64,000 nucleotides of DNA from Planctomycetaceae bacterium (GTDB lineage: Bacteria > Planctomycetota > Planctomycetia > Planctomycetales > Planctomycetaceae). Below, piece after piece: positions 56,571-64,000 of the stretch. The DNA is taken from NCBI GenBank assembly GCA_020426325.1, contig JAGQQG010000013.1, positions 19,134 through 83,133 on the forward strand, in the 5' to 3' direction. The first letter of the stretch is position 1, and each line of letters opens with the position of its first letter. Below the pieces are notes generated by a model that saw nothing but the letters and a program-made list of their open reading frames with translations, made no database searches and had not been told where the DNA came from. The translations under genes and the position numbers were made by a program.

Positions 56571-58037
56571 TCACTCCTTCGGTGCCACTCGTTCAAGATC
56601 AGAGAACCGCAATTTCAACGCTTCGACAAGGTCGGGATGCTTCGCGGCAATGTTTCGAGATTCCAGCGGGTCGTCCTGATGATCGTACAACTCGTCGGCT
56701 TCAGGTCCTTGCGGACTCGCAGGCAAATGGACGAGGCGATAGCGATCCGTCCTGAGCGTGCGTGTGCCGTTCTTCCAGAAACCGAAGGCCACGTCTTTGC
56801 CGATTGACTCCGGGTCGCGCAGCACCGAAGCAAAACTCTGCCCATCGAGATTACCTGGAGGCTCGATGTCGCACAAATCGGCGAGTGTCGGATAGAGATC
56901 GACCGATTCCACAATCCCGGATGCAGGCTGCCCGGCCGAAGTCGTCTCGGGCGTGCGGACGATCAGCGTGCTCCTCAAAGCCCGCTCGAAGGTCGTATGT
57001 TTACCCCAGATCGTCTGATCTCCGAGGTGCCAGCCGTGATCACCCCAGACGACGACGATCGTGTTGTCTGCCAGTTCGAGCCGGTCCAGTTCATCGAGCA
57101 CTTTGCCAATCTGAGCGTCAACATAACTCACGCACGCAAAGTAGGCCTGTCGCAGGCGACGATGATGATCGACATTCGTCAGCGGATTGGGAACTCCATG
57201 CTGATAGTTCCCAAACATCTCCGAACTTTGATGCAGACTGCGCGGGGCAACGTCAATCGGAGCGTCAGGGTTTGGAGACAACGGCAACGACGTGGGGTCG
57301 TAGAGATCGAAATACTTCTGCGGAGCACAAAAGGGGAGATGCGGCTTGAAGAAGCCAACACACAGCATGAACTGTTGATCTTTCAGTTCACTTAACTTCT
57401 GAATCGCTGCCTGAGCAATGAGTCCGTCGGGATAACCTTCGTCCGGGACATCGGCGGATTCGATCGGAGGAGACTCACCCCTCACACGGCCTGAGCCGTC
57501 CGCGTAGCCGAAGAACGCATCCCAACCGTTCTGCCACTTGCCATAAGGCAGGCCGACGTCATCCCAGCTGTGCGGCATCTCGAGTTCGCCCGTGCCCGAA
57601 TGGTCGTACTCGTAGAGTCGACCGTCTGCAAAGTGACTGATCTTCCCCAGACAGACCGTGCGATACCCGGAACGCCGGAAGAGATGTGCGAATGACTCCG
57701 GCTCCACCTGCTCTGGACGTCCCGACATGCGACGACGAATCGCCATGTTGGACAGGTCGTTCGGAGTTCGCGGATATTGTCCGGTCAGCAGAGCACATCG
57801 CGAGGCGCCGCACGTCGGCACTTGCACGTAGTGTCTGTCAAACAGTCGCCCCTGACTCGCCAACGCGTCGAGTTGGGGCGTCTGCATGAACTCATGACCA
57901 TAACACCCCAGCTGCGGGCGCAGGTCATCCACCGCAATGAACAGAACGTTCGGTCGCCGCTTGGTGTTCTCTTCCGCTGACTGCACCGGAGCCGCACACA
58001 TGAGGATCGCAATCATGACGCAGAGCTGTCGGCTCAT
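56571..58037 (-). CDS. Secreted sulfatase, iduronate-2-sulfatase-like
   Basis: The 488-residue protein has a signal peptide (LCVMIAILMCAAPVQSA). The core starts RPNVLFIAVDDLRPQLGCYG (metal Asp pair). The formylglycine motif is CGASRCALLTG, i.e. Cys-x-Ala-Ser-Arg, which suits maturation. Other features are LGKISHFADG, HLPFCAPQKYFDLY and WGDHGWHLGDQTIWGKHT (second metal site), all typical of iduronate-sulfatase-like S1 members. It lies 18 bp after the dodecin gene and 8 bp before NDH-2. The natural substrate is unknown. Confidence 0.93.
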   Translation of the reverse strand: MSRQLCVMIAILMCAAPVQSAEENTKRRPNVLFIAVDDLRPQLGCYGHEFMQTPQLDALASQGRLFDRHYVQVPTCGASRCALLTGQYPRTPNDLSNMAIRRRMSGRPEQVEPESFAHLFRRSGYRTVCLGKISHFADGRLYEYDHSGTGELEMPHSWDDVGLPYGKWQNGWDAFFGYADGSGRVRGESPPIESADVPDEGYPDGLIAQAAIQKLSELKDQQFMLCVGFFKPHLPFCAPQKYFDLYDPTSLPLSPNPDAPIDVAPRSLHQSSEMFGNYQHGVPNPLTNVDHHRRLRQAYFACVSYVDAQIGKVLDELDRLELADNTIVVVWGDHGWHLGDQTIWGKHTTFERALRSTLIVRTPETTSAGQPASGIVESVDLYPTLADLCDIEPPGNLDGQSFASVLRDPESIGKDVAFGFWKNGTRTLRTDRYRLVHLPASPQGPEADELYDHQDDPLESRNIAAKHPDLVEALKLRFSDLERVAPKE

Positions 58038-58055
58038 CGTGCGGCCCTTCGCAGT

Positions 58056-58259
58056 TCAGTCATTGAGGACAAATGTGATCTTCAGCAGGACGCGGTATTC
58101 TGTGATCTTTCCATCTTTGATCACGACATCCTGATCGCCGACCCAGGCTCCCTGCACATTTTTCAGCGTCTCACACGCACGCTTGACGCCCTCTTCGACG
58201 GCATCTTTAAAGCTCTTTTTGGAGGAAGCTTTGATCTCGGTAATTTTTGCGACCGACAT
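58056..58259 (-). CDS. Dodecin-family flavin-binding protein
   Basis: The 67-residue protein matches dodecin from end to end (KITEIKASSKKSFKDAVEEGV, AWVGDQDVVIKDGKITEYRV). The Trp in GAWVGDQ sandwiches the flavin in this family, and the subunits assemble as a hollow dodecamer storing riboflavin or FMN. The location 18 bp upstream of a sulfatase and two genes upstream of the flavoenzyme NDH-2 is compatible with one transcript, but coupling of function is not shown. Confidence 0.93.
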   Translation of the reverse strand: MSVAKITEIKASSKKSFKDAVEEGVKRACETLKNVQGAWVGDQDVVIKDGKITEYRVLLKITFVLND

Positions 58260-58461
58260 GGGGTTCTCCTGATGTGACTGGTGTTCAAAGAATGCGACCC
58301 GCCCACGAGAACATCATACCCATCACCGTTGCAGCTGTCAGTGACCAGGGCAGGTCGAGTGCAATCCCCGGGCGTGGATGTCCCTGATTCGCTGTGGACA
58401 CGTGCACGCGGCAGAGTATCATTTCCATGGTAGATCAGGTTCCCCCCCAAGCACTTCGCTT

Positions 58462-59082
58462 ATGGCCATCCCCTTTGGCGATCAACCGATGTCTCGCCCC
58501 GCTCCGGCGCGTCTCCCTGCCCGACATGCGGGTGGACAGACGCTGGCTGCACGGCGATTCTTCGGACTGGTCATGAGCGTCCTGCTCCTTTCGATCGCTG
58601 CCTGGTGGCTGACCTCACTGATCCCCGTACAGCAGATCGACACCCCCGACGGCTACTTCCCGGTTGCGTTCTGGGTGAGTTCGCTTCTCCTGTTCGCAGG
58701 CAGCATCATGATGGCACGAGCTGTGAATTTCGTTCGTCTCGAACGTCAAATGCCTTTTCGACGTTCTCTGTTTGGTGCCCTGGCGATCGGAGGCCTCTTC
58801 TGGGGAGTGCAGACCTACGGGCTGTGGGTGCTCATGCCCCACGATCGCTCGGCAGAAGCGGCACAGTCGGGGGTGAACGCATTCGTAGTGATGCTCGCGA
58901 CGGTGCATGGCATGCACTTTGTCGTAGCGGTGCTGTTTCTGAGTTACGTCACCGTGCGTGCTCTGGCCGACCGTTACGACCACGAGTATTACTGGGGAGT
59001 GACGGTCTGTGCCTGGTTCTGGCACGCACTCGGGATTCTCTGGATCGGCATTCTCGCCATCTTTGCGATCGCTGCAGCATGA
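58462..59082 (+). CDS. Cytochrome c oxidase subunit III-like membrane protein
   Basis: Starting at 58462 the product has 206 residues with five membrane helices. Family features are the His pair in TVHGMHFVVAVLF and the last helix VCAWFWHALGILWIGILAIF, typical of CoxC/CyoC. Subunit III supports the stability of haem-copper oxidases but holds no metal. No other oxidase subunit lies in the window, so this is an orphan copy or its partners are elsewhere. An alternative start at 58489 (MSRPAPARLP) removes nine residues. It overlaps the methyltransferase gene by 4 bp. Confidence 0.85.
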   Translation: MAIPFGDQPMSRPAPARLPARHAGGQTLAARRFFGLVMSVLLLSIAAWWLTSLIPVQQIDTPDGYFPVAFWVSSLLLFAGSIMMARAVNFVRLERQMPFRRSLFGALAIGGLFWGVQTYGLWVLMPHDRSAEAAQSGVNAFVVMLATVHGMHFVVAVLFLSYVTVRALADRYDHEYYWGVTVCAWFWHALGILWIGILAIFAIAAA

Positions 59083-59882
59083 GGTATCGGGATCAGAACC
59101 GACGTGCCTGGGATCGACTCGCTGCCGACAACAGCCAGTTCACGCGAGTGGCCACCGACGACGAGTGTGCACAACCGCTGCTCACACTCGATTCGCGAGG
59201 CTGGCTGCCGGGTTCTGTTCGAGGTCTCGACGTGCTTTGCCTGGCGTCAGGAGGCGGATGGCAGTCGATTCTGTATGCCTCAGCGGGAGCCAATGTCACG
59301 GTGGTCGATCTTAGTCCCGGCATGCTCAAGCTCGACGAACGCGAGGCCTCCCGACGTCACCTTTCCGTGCGAACCCTCGAAGCGTCCATGGACGACCTCA
59401 GCCAGCTGGCCGACGAGTCGTTCGACATCGTTCATCAACCAGTCAGCACTTGTTACGTGCCTCACATCGCGAACACGTATCGCGAGGTGGCCCGCGTCCT
59501 CCGCGACAACGGCCTGTATATCAGCCAGCACAAGCAGCCCACCAGTCTGCAAATCAGTCATCGCGACCATCAGGATCGCTACGTCATCGGCGTCGAATAC
59601 TATCACTCAGATCCCTTGCCGGTGGTGACAGATACCGCCTACCGAGAAGCGGGAGCCAGTGAGTATCTGCATCGCTGGGAACAACTCGTTGGCGAACTGT
59701 GCCGGGCGGGCTTCGTACTGGAAGATCTCGTCGAACCCTCACGAGCCGATCCCAAGGCCCGACCCGGTCACTTTCGTCACCGCGGACGATTCACCGCTCC
59801 CTACGTCCGCCTCAAGGCACGGCGGAGAAGAGCGTCACCGTCCATCTCCGGCACGAGGGCAATCTGGACTCCCGATTCCTGA
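59079..59882 (+). CDS. SAM-dependent methyltransferase (class I)
   Basis: The start at 59079 overlaps the previous stop (ATGA) and gives 267 residues. The SAM-binding motif I is LDVLCLASGGGWQSILYA, followed by VTVVDLSPGML (motif post I) and FDIVHQPVSTCYV. This is a Rossmann-type methyltransferase of the UbiE/Methyltransf_11 group. The N-terminus (NRRAWDRLAAD) matches the class that methylates small molecules. The substrate is unknown. Translational coupling to a CoxIII-like gene suggests a respiratory or quinone-related role, but this is inference. The last about 30 residues are basic and unlike the family. Confidence 0.88.
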   Translation: MRYRDQNRRAWDRLAADNSQFTRVATDDECAQPLLTLDSRGWLPGSVRGLDVLCLASGGGWQSILYASAGANVTVVDLSPGMLKLDEREASRRHLSVRTLEASMDDLSQLADESFDIVHQPVSTCYVPHIANTYREVARVLRDNGLYISQHKQPTSLQISHRDHQDRYVIGVEYYHSDPLPVVTDTAYREAGASEYLHRWEQLVGELCRAGFVLEDLVEPSRADPKARPGHFRHRGRFTAPYVRLKARRRRASPSISGTRAIWTPDS

Positions 59883-59933
59883 CATGGATCGGTCGGCTTC
59901 AAGTGGCACATGCTGATTGCGAGAAGCGTGGGA

Positions 59934-60203
59934 CTACTCTTCCGGTTCACCGACGTCGACATGCGACCAGTCGATGTGTTCAGCCTCATCACGAATCTCA
60001 TCGAAGGCTGCCAATGCCTCTTCCAGCTGGGCCGTTTCGACGAGGACTTTGACTTGACCGGGCACACCGACCTGGAAGTCATCCGCAGGTCCTCCTGCTT
60101 TCTCTGCATGAATCCCCTTCTCGTGGAGTGCATCGACGATGAGCTGCGCTTCGTATTCGCGGGATGTCAGCGTCAGCACAGAGAGTTGCGTGTCTTCAGA
60201 CAT
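59934..60203 (-). CDS. DUF2007-type putative signal-transducing protein
   Basis: The start at 60203 gives 89 residues. The pattern LSVLTLTSREYEAQLIVDALHEKGIHAE followed by VPGQVKVLVETAQLEEALAAFDEI matches small DUF2007/GlnB-like-fold domains that bind or bridge proteins. The C-terminal dozen residues are acidic. A longer in-frame reading upstream of 60203 runs into the divergent gene and is rejected. No pathway is evident. Confidence 0.82.
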   Translation of the reverse strand: MSEDTQLSVLTLTSREYEAQLIVDALHEKGIHAEKAGGPADDFQVGVPGQVKVLVETAQLEEALAAFDEIRDEAEHIDWSHVDVGEPEE

Positions 60204-60288
60204 GACGTGTTCGCTCCATTGTGAACCGGTGTATGACCCGGCATACTCCTCAGCACTCAATGAGTGAGTCAGTCTTGCGAGATGTACC

Positions 60289-60756
60289 GTGTCGTTGCCT
60301 TCAACTCTTTGCATTGTCTCAGGTGGACAGACGGGTGTCGACCGCGCGGCGCTGGATGTCGCTCTCAAACTGGGTTTGCCCTGCGGTGGCTGGTGCCCAC
60401 TTGGTCGCAAGGCGGAAGATGGTCCGATTGATGAGCGTTATCCCTTGAAGGAAACGGAATCAGCCAGGTACGACGTGCGTACTCGCAGAAACGTCAGAGA
60501 CTCCGACGGAACGCTTGTGTTGACGGTCGGTGATCCGAGCGGAGGGACGGCCCTCACGCTGGCTGTGGCAGAACGCGAGGGCAGGCCGCTACTCGTGCTC
60601 GATCTCGACATGCAGCCTCAACCTGCCATCGTCCGCGAGTGGATTGATCTGCATCAACTGAAGACGATCAACATCGCCGGACCACGTGAGAGCACAATCC
60701 CCGGCATCGGAGAACTCGCGCAGGAATTCTTACGCCAGGTGCTCAGCCCCGGTTGA
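60289..60756 (+). CDS. Putative molybdenum carrier protein
   Basis: The 155-residue protein starts at GTG 60289. It shows IVSGGQTGVDRAALDVALKLGLPCGGWCPLGRKAEDG and, later, GDPSGGTALTLAVAEREGRP, the pattern of the MoCo-carrier family related to lysine-decarboxylase-like/LOG folds. It would bind molybdenum cofactor or a nucleotide in the cytoplasm. It is divergent from the DUF2007-like gene with 85 bp between. No molybdoenzyme is nearby. Confidence 0.85.
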   Translation: MSLPSTLCIVSGGQTGVDRAALDVALKLGLPCGGWCPLGRKAEDGPIDERYPLKETESARYDVRTRRNVRDSDGTLVLTVGDPSGGTALTLAVAEREGRPLLVLDLDMQPQPAIVREWIDLHQLKTINIAGPRESTIPGIGELAQEFLRQVLSPG

Positions 60757-61165
60757 TTTGTGGCTGTTGTTCGATGCGATCTCTGAGACGAGTCGTCTCA
60801 AAAAAAGGTGGACCGGCCGGTCCGAAGACAGAACGTCCTCGCGGTGATCAGGCGGCGCGGCCAGGCCGTTGGGATGTCGGTTTGATTGCAATCGTGACTC
60901 TGCCGACGCCGTGTCAACAAGCAGAGCGGCCACAAACCAACGGGCGAGACACCAGGCATGCCTGCATGTCTCTAATGACCACAAGATCATTCTGTCACCA
61001 ACAGTACGAACGAGCTCACGAATCCTTACACCTGATTTCAGAAAAAACCTGAAGTTCGAGAAGGTGACCAAGAATCGAACAAATCTGCGCCACGTAGTGA
61101 CCAGAAGAATTCACCCCCCGTCCAATGACTAGGCAAGAGGCTGTCATTCCCACGAAGTGCGTCCC
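60757..61165. other. Intergenic stretch with two perfect palindromes
   Basis: No gene is seen in these 409 bases. TGAGACGA-G-TCGTCTCA spans 60784-60800 and GGACCGGCCGGTCC spans 60810-60823. The rest holds no clear signal up to the palindromic element of the transposase region. Confidence 0.5.
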
Positions 61166-61290
61166 ACCCCGAAGTGGTGACATCACACAGCCCAGGGTCG
61201 CGCCAGCACACCCTGGGTGAACGGATACCAAGCCCCATGTCAAACCTTGAAAGGGTTTCATCCGCTGTGCAATGAGACTCCATTGGGGCT
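61166..61290. repeat. Palindromic element cluster left of the transposase
   Basis: It contains an imperfect ACCCC-gaa-GTGGT unit (61166-61178), a perfect 8-bp stem CCCAGGGT/ACCCTGGG (61191-61217), an AAACC..GGTTT unit (61242-61258) and long-range AGCCCCA/TGGGGCT pairing (61231-61237 with 61284-61290). The 61186-61217 part repeats to the right of the transposase. Confidence 0.75.
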
Positions 61291-61310
61291 TGGACAATAG
61301 ATCAATCACA

Positions 61311-61766
61311 TCAATCCCAAACATACCGTTCGTCGACAGCGACTCCGTACTTCTGGCACAAACGGCGAAACTCATCCTGAAACGTCTCGCTCCGGTGGTG
61401 CTCGATCTGATTGGCAATGTAGACCTTGAGCGCCTCAACATGCGAAGGGCTGACAGAAAACGCTCCGTACCCACTTTGCCAGTCGAACGTCTTCACACCT
61501 GCCTCTTTCGGCTTGATCCACTTTGACGAGTCACGTTTCAGGTCGCGAACAAGATCCGCGACAGTCAGTGTCCGGCTGAAACGGCAAAGCAGATGGACAT
61601 GATCCTCTACACCGCCGATGATCAGAGACGGAGCACCAAGTTTGCGACAGATGCCGCCCAGGTACTTGTGGAGTTCGTCTCGCAAGGACTCGTTTTGGAG
61701 AAAGGGTCTTCGGTCTTTCGTCGAGAACACGATGTGCAGATAGATTTGAGCCAGCGATTGAGGCAT
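61311..61766 (-). CDS. IS200/Y1-type transposase, REP-associated (RAYT-like)
   Basis: The start at 61766 (MPQSLAQIYLHIVFSTKDRR) has GAGG eight bases upstream and gives 151 residues. Seen are the HUH motif HVH in GGVEDHVHLLC and, about 60 residues on, the candidate nucleophile Tyr in DWQSGYGAFSVS. IVFSTKDRRPFL is a common IS200-like N-terminus. The enzyme would cut and join single-stranded hairpin ends. There is no second orfB/TnpB gene. Flanking palindromes suggest it serves REP elements. The gene appears intact. Confidence 0.9.
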   Translation of the reverse strand: MPQSLAQIYLHIVFSTKDRRPFLQNESLRDELHKYLGGICRKLGAPSLIIGGVEDHVHLLCRFSRTLTVADLVRDLKRDSSKWIKPKEAGVKTFDWQSGYGAFSVSPSHVEALKVYIANQIEHHRSETFQDEFRRLCQKYGVAVDERYVWD

Positions 61767-61821
61767 ATCAGACCTCGCATTCAATTTGAGAAGCTGATTT
61801 GAGAGGCGTTGAGAAAGCATC

Positions 61822-62048
61822 ACCCCGCAGGGGTCGACCTATCACAGCCCAAGGTCGCGAGCGACGCGAGCACACCTTGGGACTCTGAACGACGATCACC
61901 ATTGAACCCCAACGGGGTTCTCTCCTTCAACTTTCGGTCCACAGATGGAACCCTTTCAGGGTTCAAAGGGTGTTGGTTGACCCTTTCCCCCAGGGTGCGC
62001 TCGCGTTGCTCGCGACCCTGGGCTATGTGATCTGACCCCTTCGGGGTC
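61822..62048. repeat. Palindromic element cluster right of the transposase
   Basis: Five hairpins occur in a row: ACCCC-gca-GGGGT (61822-61834), CCCAAGGT/ACCTTGGG (61848-61881), GAACCCC/GGGGTTC (61904-61920), GAACCCT-ttc-AGGGTTC (61948-61964), and CCCAGGGT/ACCCTGGG (61989-62022), with GACCCC-ttc-GGGGTC (62034-62048) at the edge. The second and fifth resemble the left cluster in direct and inverted orientation. Confidence 0.78.
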
Positions 62049-62110
62049 GTTCGATACTCCCTTTGATTAGTGATCGTGAAACTTGGAACGAATACTCGCT
62101 ATCAAATTCG

Positions 62111-62827
62111 CTACGATTCCGTCCGTCGATCGTGCTCATCAGCCAGAATAGACGCAATGTCATCTAGCGAACCATCCAGTATTTCAGAATCGCCAAACTC
62201 ATACTGAGGTTTCAGAACTTCGATCTCAGCCTCGGGCGGCAGATAACTTCCAGCGACTCGGATGCCAACGACTTCTCCACTGTTTGGGTATCGTGTGACG
62301 ATGAATTCGTCGCTTGGGAATGAATATGGTTCAGGAAAGCCATTGATGAACTCTTCGTGGGGATCACCCTCAAGTGCTTTGGCACCATAAGTGGTGCAAT
62401 ATCGTAGCCACTGACCTTGGAGAAATAGAATCTTGTCATGCCCGATATCAAACGCAAGAATTGGTTCATTGTCGCTGATCAGCCCAATCTCAACAACGCG
62501 CGCATCACTCACTCGGATCTCCTGAATCAGGCCTGCTTCACGATCCTCGATCACTCGTTTACGCCGTCGAAGTTCATAAGGGATGAATGTGATCAGCGCG
62601 ATTACAAACAGGATTACCGCTGCAGACCAGCCACACCATGTGCCGTAGGTCGCCGCTTCAGCGGAAATCATGCTTCCGAGCCATCTACCGAATTTCCCGA
62701 GCAACCATGCTGGGATGATGGCGAAGAACAACGTAAGGCAACCGTAAGATGCGATGTCAGGTCGACTGCGAATTGAGATAATCCGCATCTCTTCTTCAGT
62801 CAGTGTTCGTGTATTGATCGAATGCAC
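62111..62827 (-). CDS. Hypothetical two-helix membrane protein
   Basis: The 238-residue protein has two predicted membrane helices at about 28-48 (YGCLTLFFAIIPAWLLGKF) and about 66-85 (GWSAAVILFVIALITFIPYEL), followed by a mixed soluble domain of about 150 residues. It has no known motif or signal peptide. It is flanked by a palindromic element on one side and the DUF1553 gene 35 bp away on the other. Function is not recognised. Confidence 0.7.
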   Translation of the reverse strand: MHSINTRTLTEEEMRIISIRSRPDIASYGCLTLFFAIIPAWLLGKFGRWLGSMISAEAATYGTWCGWSAAVILFVIALITFIPYELRRRKRVIEDREAGLIQEIRVSDARVVEIGLISDNEPILAFDIGHDKILFLQGQWLRYCTTYGAKALEGDPHEEFINGFPEPYSFPSDEFIVTRYPNSGEVVGIRVAGSYLPPEAEIEVLKPQYEFGDSEILDGSLDDIASILADEHDRRTES

Positions 62828-62862
62828 ACCCTACGCGTCCGAAAAAAACGATTGATTGCGAC

Positions 62863-64000
62863 CTACTCGACATACACAAACTCATTCGACGCCAACACCG
62901 CTCGGCTGAGGCTTTGCCAGGCGGCGATGTGGGCCTGCTCGGCGTCCAGGTTATGTGATTTCATGGTCTCGACGTATCGTTCGACATACGCGAGTGCACT
63001 CTCGGTCTCCTCGTCCGACGGTGGGCGGCTGAGGGTGCGGCGGTAGAGGTTGGCAACACGGTCCGTGTCGGTGGCGTCTTGTGAGAGCAGTTTCTCTGCC
63101 AGGAGTCGGGTCTGTTCGGAGACCAGTTCGCTGTTCATCATAAACAGGGCTTGCGGGGCGACGGTCGTATTCATGCGTTTGCCGGCAGAGACGGCGGGGT
63201 CGGCGAAGTCGAAGGCCTGAAAGACCTCGTACAGGGCACTGCGGACGATGGGGAGGTAGGCCGATCGGCGCGTCGTGTCGTAGACAAGCGGGTTGACGTT
63301 GGCCGTGCTGGTGACGTATTTGCGGTTCTCTGTCGGCAGGAGGGTGCCTCCCATCGAGAGGTCGAGGTTGTCGGTTACGAACAGGATTGAGTCACGGATG
63401 GCCTCAGCGTCGAGCCGCTGTCGGCTGCGTCGCCAGAGCAGGCGGTTTTCCGGGTCCTGCTCAACGGCGACAGCGTTGTAGGTCGTGCTCATCTGATAGG
63501 TCGAGGAGAGCATGATCAGTCGGTGCAGGGCCTTGATTGACCAACCCTCTTCGACAAACTGGACGGCCAGCCAGTCGAGCAGTTCCGGGTGCGTCGGGCG
63601 TTCGCCCAGCTTGCCGAAGTTGTCCGGCGTGCGGACGAGTCCGTCGCCAAAGTGCCACTGCCAGATGCGATTGACCATCACACGGCTGGTGAGCGGGTGA
63701 TCGGGAGTCGTCAGCCACTGAGCCAGTTCGAGCCGTCCGCTGACCGTGTCTCCCAACGGAGTCTGCTCGTCGCCGGCAAAAATCTGCGGAAACTGACGGG
63801 GGACAATGCTGCCGAGCGTCTGATGACTGCCACGGATATGAATCGGGATGTTCTCCGGCGTACCTTCGGAGACCGCCATCGTCGTGGGCAGTGCGGGGAG
63901 TGAATCCTGCAGACTCTTCAGTTGCTTACGCTCCGCGGCCACTCGTTCCTGGGCGTCCGCCGGATAGAGTGCATCTGCCTTATCGGGCAGGGCGAACGGC
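62863..64000 (-). CDS. DUF1553 family protein, 5' part beyond the window
   Basis: At least 379 residues are visible and the reading frame is open to the right edge, so the N-terminus (expected cytochrome and DUF1549 domains) is missing. The seen part is the DUF1553 domain: LAQWLTTPDHPLTSRVMVNRIWQWHFGDGL, LLDWLAVQFVEEGWSIKALHRLIMLSSTYQ, RQRLDAEAIRDSIL and the family end ASNEFVYVE. The whole sequence resembles the C-terminal half of the protein at 52464-55109. The GTG at 63942 is an internal codon, not the start. Confidence 0.9.
   Translation of the reverse strand, partial: PFALPDKADALYPADAQERVAAERKQLKSLQDSLPALPTTMAVSEGTPENIPIHIRGSHQTLGSIVPRQFPQIFAGDEQTPLGDTVSGRLELAQWLTTPDHPLTSRVMVNRIWQWHFGDGLVRTPDNFGKLGERPTHPELLDWLAVQFVEEGWSIKALHRLIMLSSTYQMSTTYNAVAVEQDPENRLLWRRSRQRLDAEAIRDSILFVTDNLDLSMGGTLLPTENRKYVTSTANVNPLVYDTTRRSAYLPIVRSALYEVFQAFDFADPAVSAGKRMNTTVAPQALFMMNSELVSEQTRLLAEKLLSQDATDTDRVANLYRRTLSRPPSDEETESALAYVERYVETMKSHNLDAEQAHIAAWQSLSRAVLASNEFVYVE

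Larger units (their letters stand above)
61166..62048 (-). mobile_element. REP-associated transposase locus
   Basis: A Y1 (IS200-like) transposase gene (61311-61766) lies between two clusters of related palindromes. This is the layout of RAYT/REP loci, in which the transposase recognises the hairpins rather than classic terminal repeats. The outer limits are placed at the last recognisable palindromes. Confidence 0.6.

Noticed and set aside
58605..59078. Upstream extension of the methyltransferase frame
   Set aside because: It lies within the CoxIII-like gene in another frame. The ATG at 59079 with 4-bp overlap fits the family N-terminus.

Overview
The window looks like a chromosomal segment from a planctomycete, probably of the Planctomycetaceae or a close family. 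This follows from its gene families. It has one complete and one partial gene of the planctomycete cytochrome/DUF1549/DUF1553 type, a DUF1501 gene directly behind the complete one, two secreted sulfatases, long signal-peptide TPR proteins, Cys/Tyr-rich envelope proteins, ThyX instead of ThyA, and an AtuA-family protein. No rRNA, CRISPR array or prophage is visible. The placement is inference from gene content, not a database match.

Layout. 0-2.4 kb (minus strand): tad/Flp pilus genes, the CpaF ATPase followed by TadB. 2.7-7.3 kb: a membrane-anchored coiled-coil protein, then two divergent Cys/Gly/Tyr-rich secreted proteins, and a gamma-glutamylcyclotransferase-like gene whose stop codon lies in a shared terminator hairpin. 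7.4-12.6 kb: an IscA/ErpA-type Fe-S protein, a small FHA protein, a redoxin-cytochrome-copper-monooxygenase-like fusion, a lactone-oxidase-type flavoprotein and a YhhN-like membrane protein. 12.6-14.1 kb: a small ORF with a terminator, then seven tRNA genes (Glu, Ile, Lys, Thr, Gly, Asn, Ser). Most of their spacers contain an inverted repeat.

14.2-20 kb: pyruvate carboxylase facing a small winged-helix regulator that has a clear promoter/operator, then purE-purK overlapping by 4 bp. 20-25.8 kb: a type I secretion set (ABC exporter, HlyD adaptor, TolC-like protein) whose ATPase has lost most catalytic motifs. 26-27.5 kb: an arsenic operon (arsR, aquaglyceroporin, thioredoxin-type arsC). 28.9-36.5 kb: acyl-CoA dehydrogenase, both subunits of a methylcrotonyl/geranyl-CoA-type carboxylase, an AtuA protein, and a convergent methylglutaconyl-CoA-hydratase-like gene. 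Together these could break down leucine or acyclic terpenes. The carboxylase beta subunit appears to start at an ATC codon.

36.5-41 kb: two secreted TPR proteins, the smaller overlapping the hydratase by 8 bp. 41.3-46.2 kb (minus): a tight five-gene operon of HPS/KGPDC-like aldolase/decarboxylase, zinc dehydrogenase, TIM-barrel isomerase/epimerase, 3-dehydroquinate synthase and alpha/beta hydrolase. 46.3-59.9 kb: thyX, a sulfatase, a secreted helical protein, the DUF1501/DUF1553 pair, NDH-2, a second sulfatase, dodecin, and a cytochrome-oxidase-subunit-III-like gene overlapping a methyltransferase. 59.9-64 kb: a DUF2007-like protein, a molybdenum-carrier-like protein, a REP-associated tyrosine transposase between palindromic elements, a membrane protein, and a partial DUF1553 gene running off the right edge.

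The observations most worth following are the tRNA array with structured spacers and an odd tRNA-Gly (G3:U70), the degenerate exporter ATPase, the ATC start, the five-gene sugar/DHQ-synthase operon and the transposase-linked palindromes.
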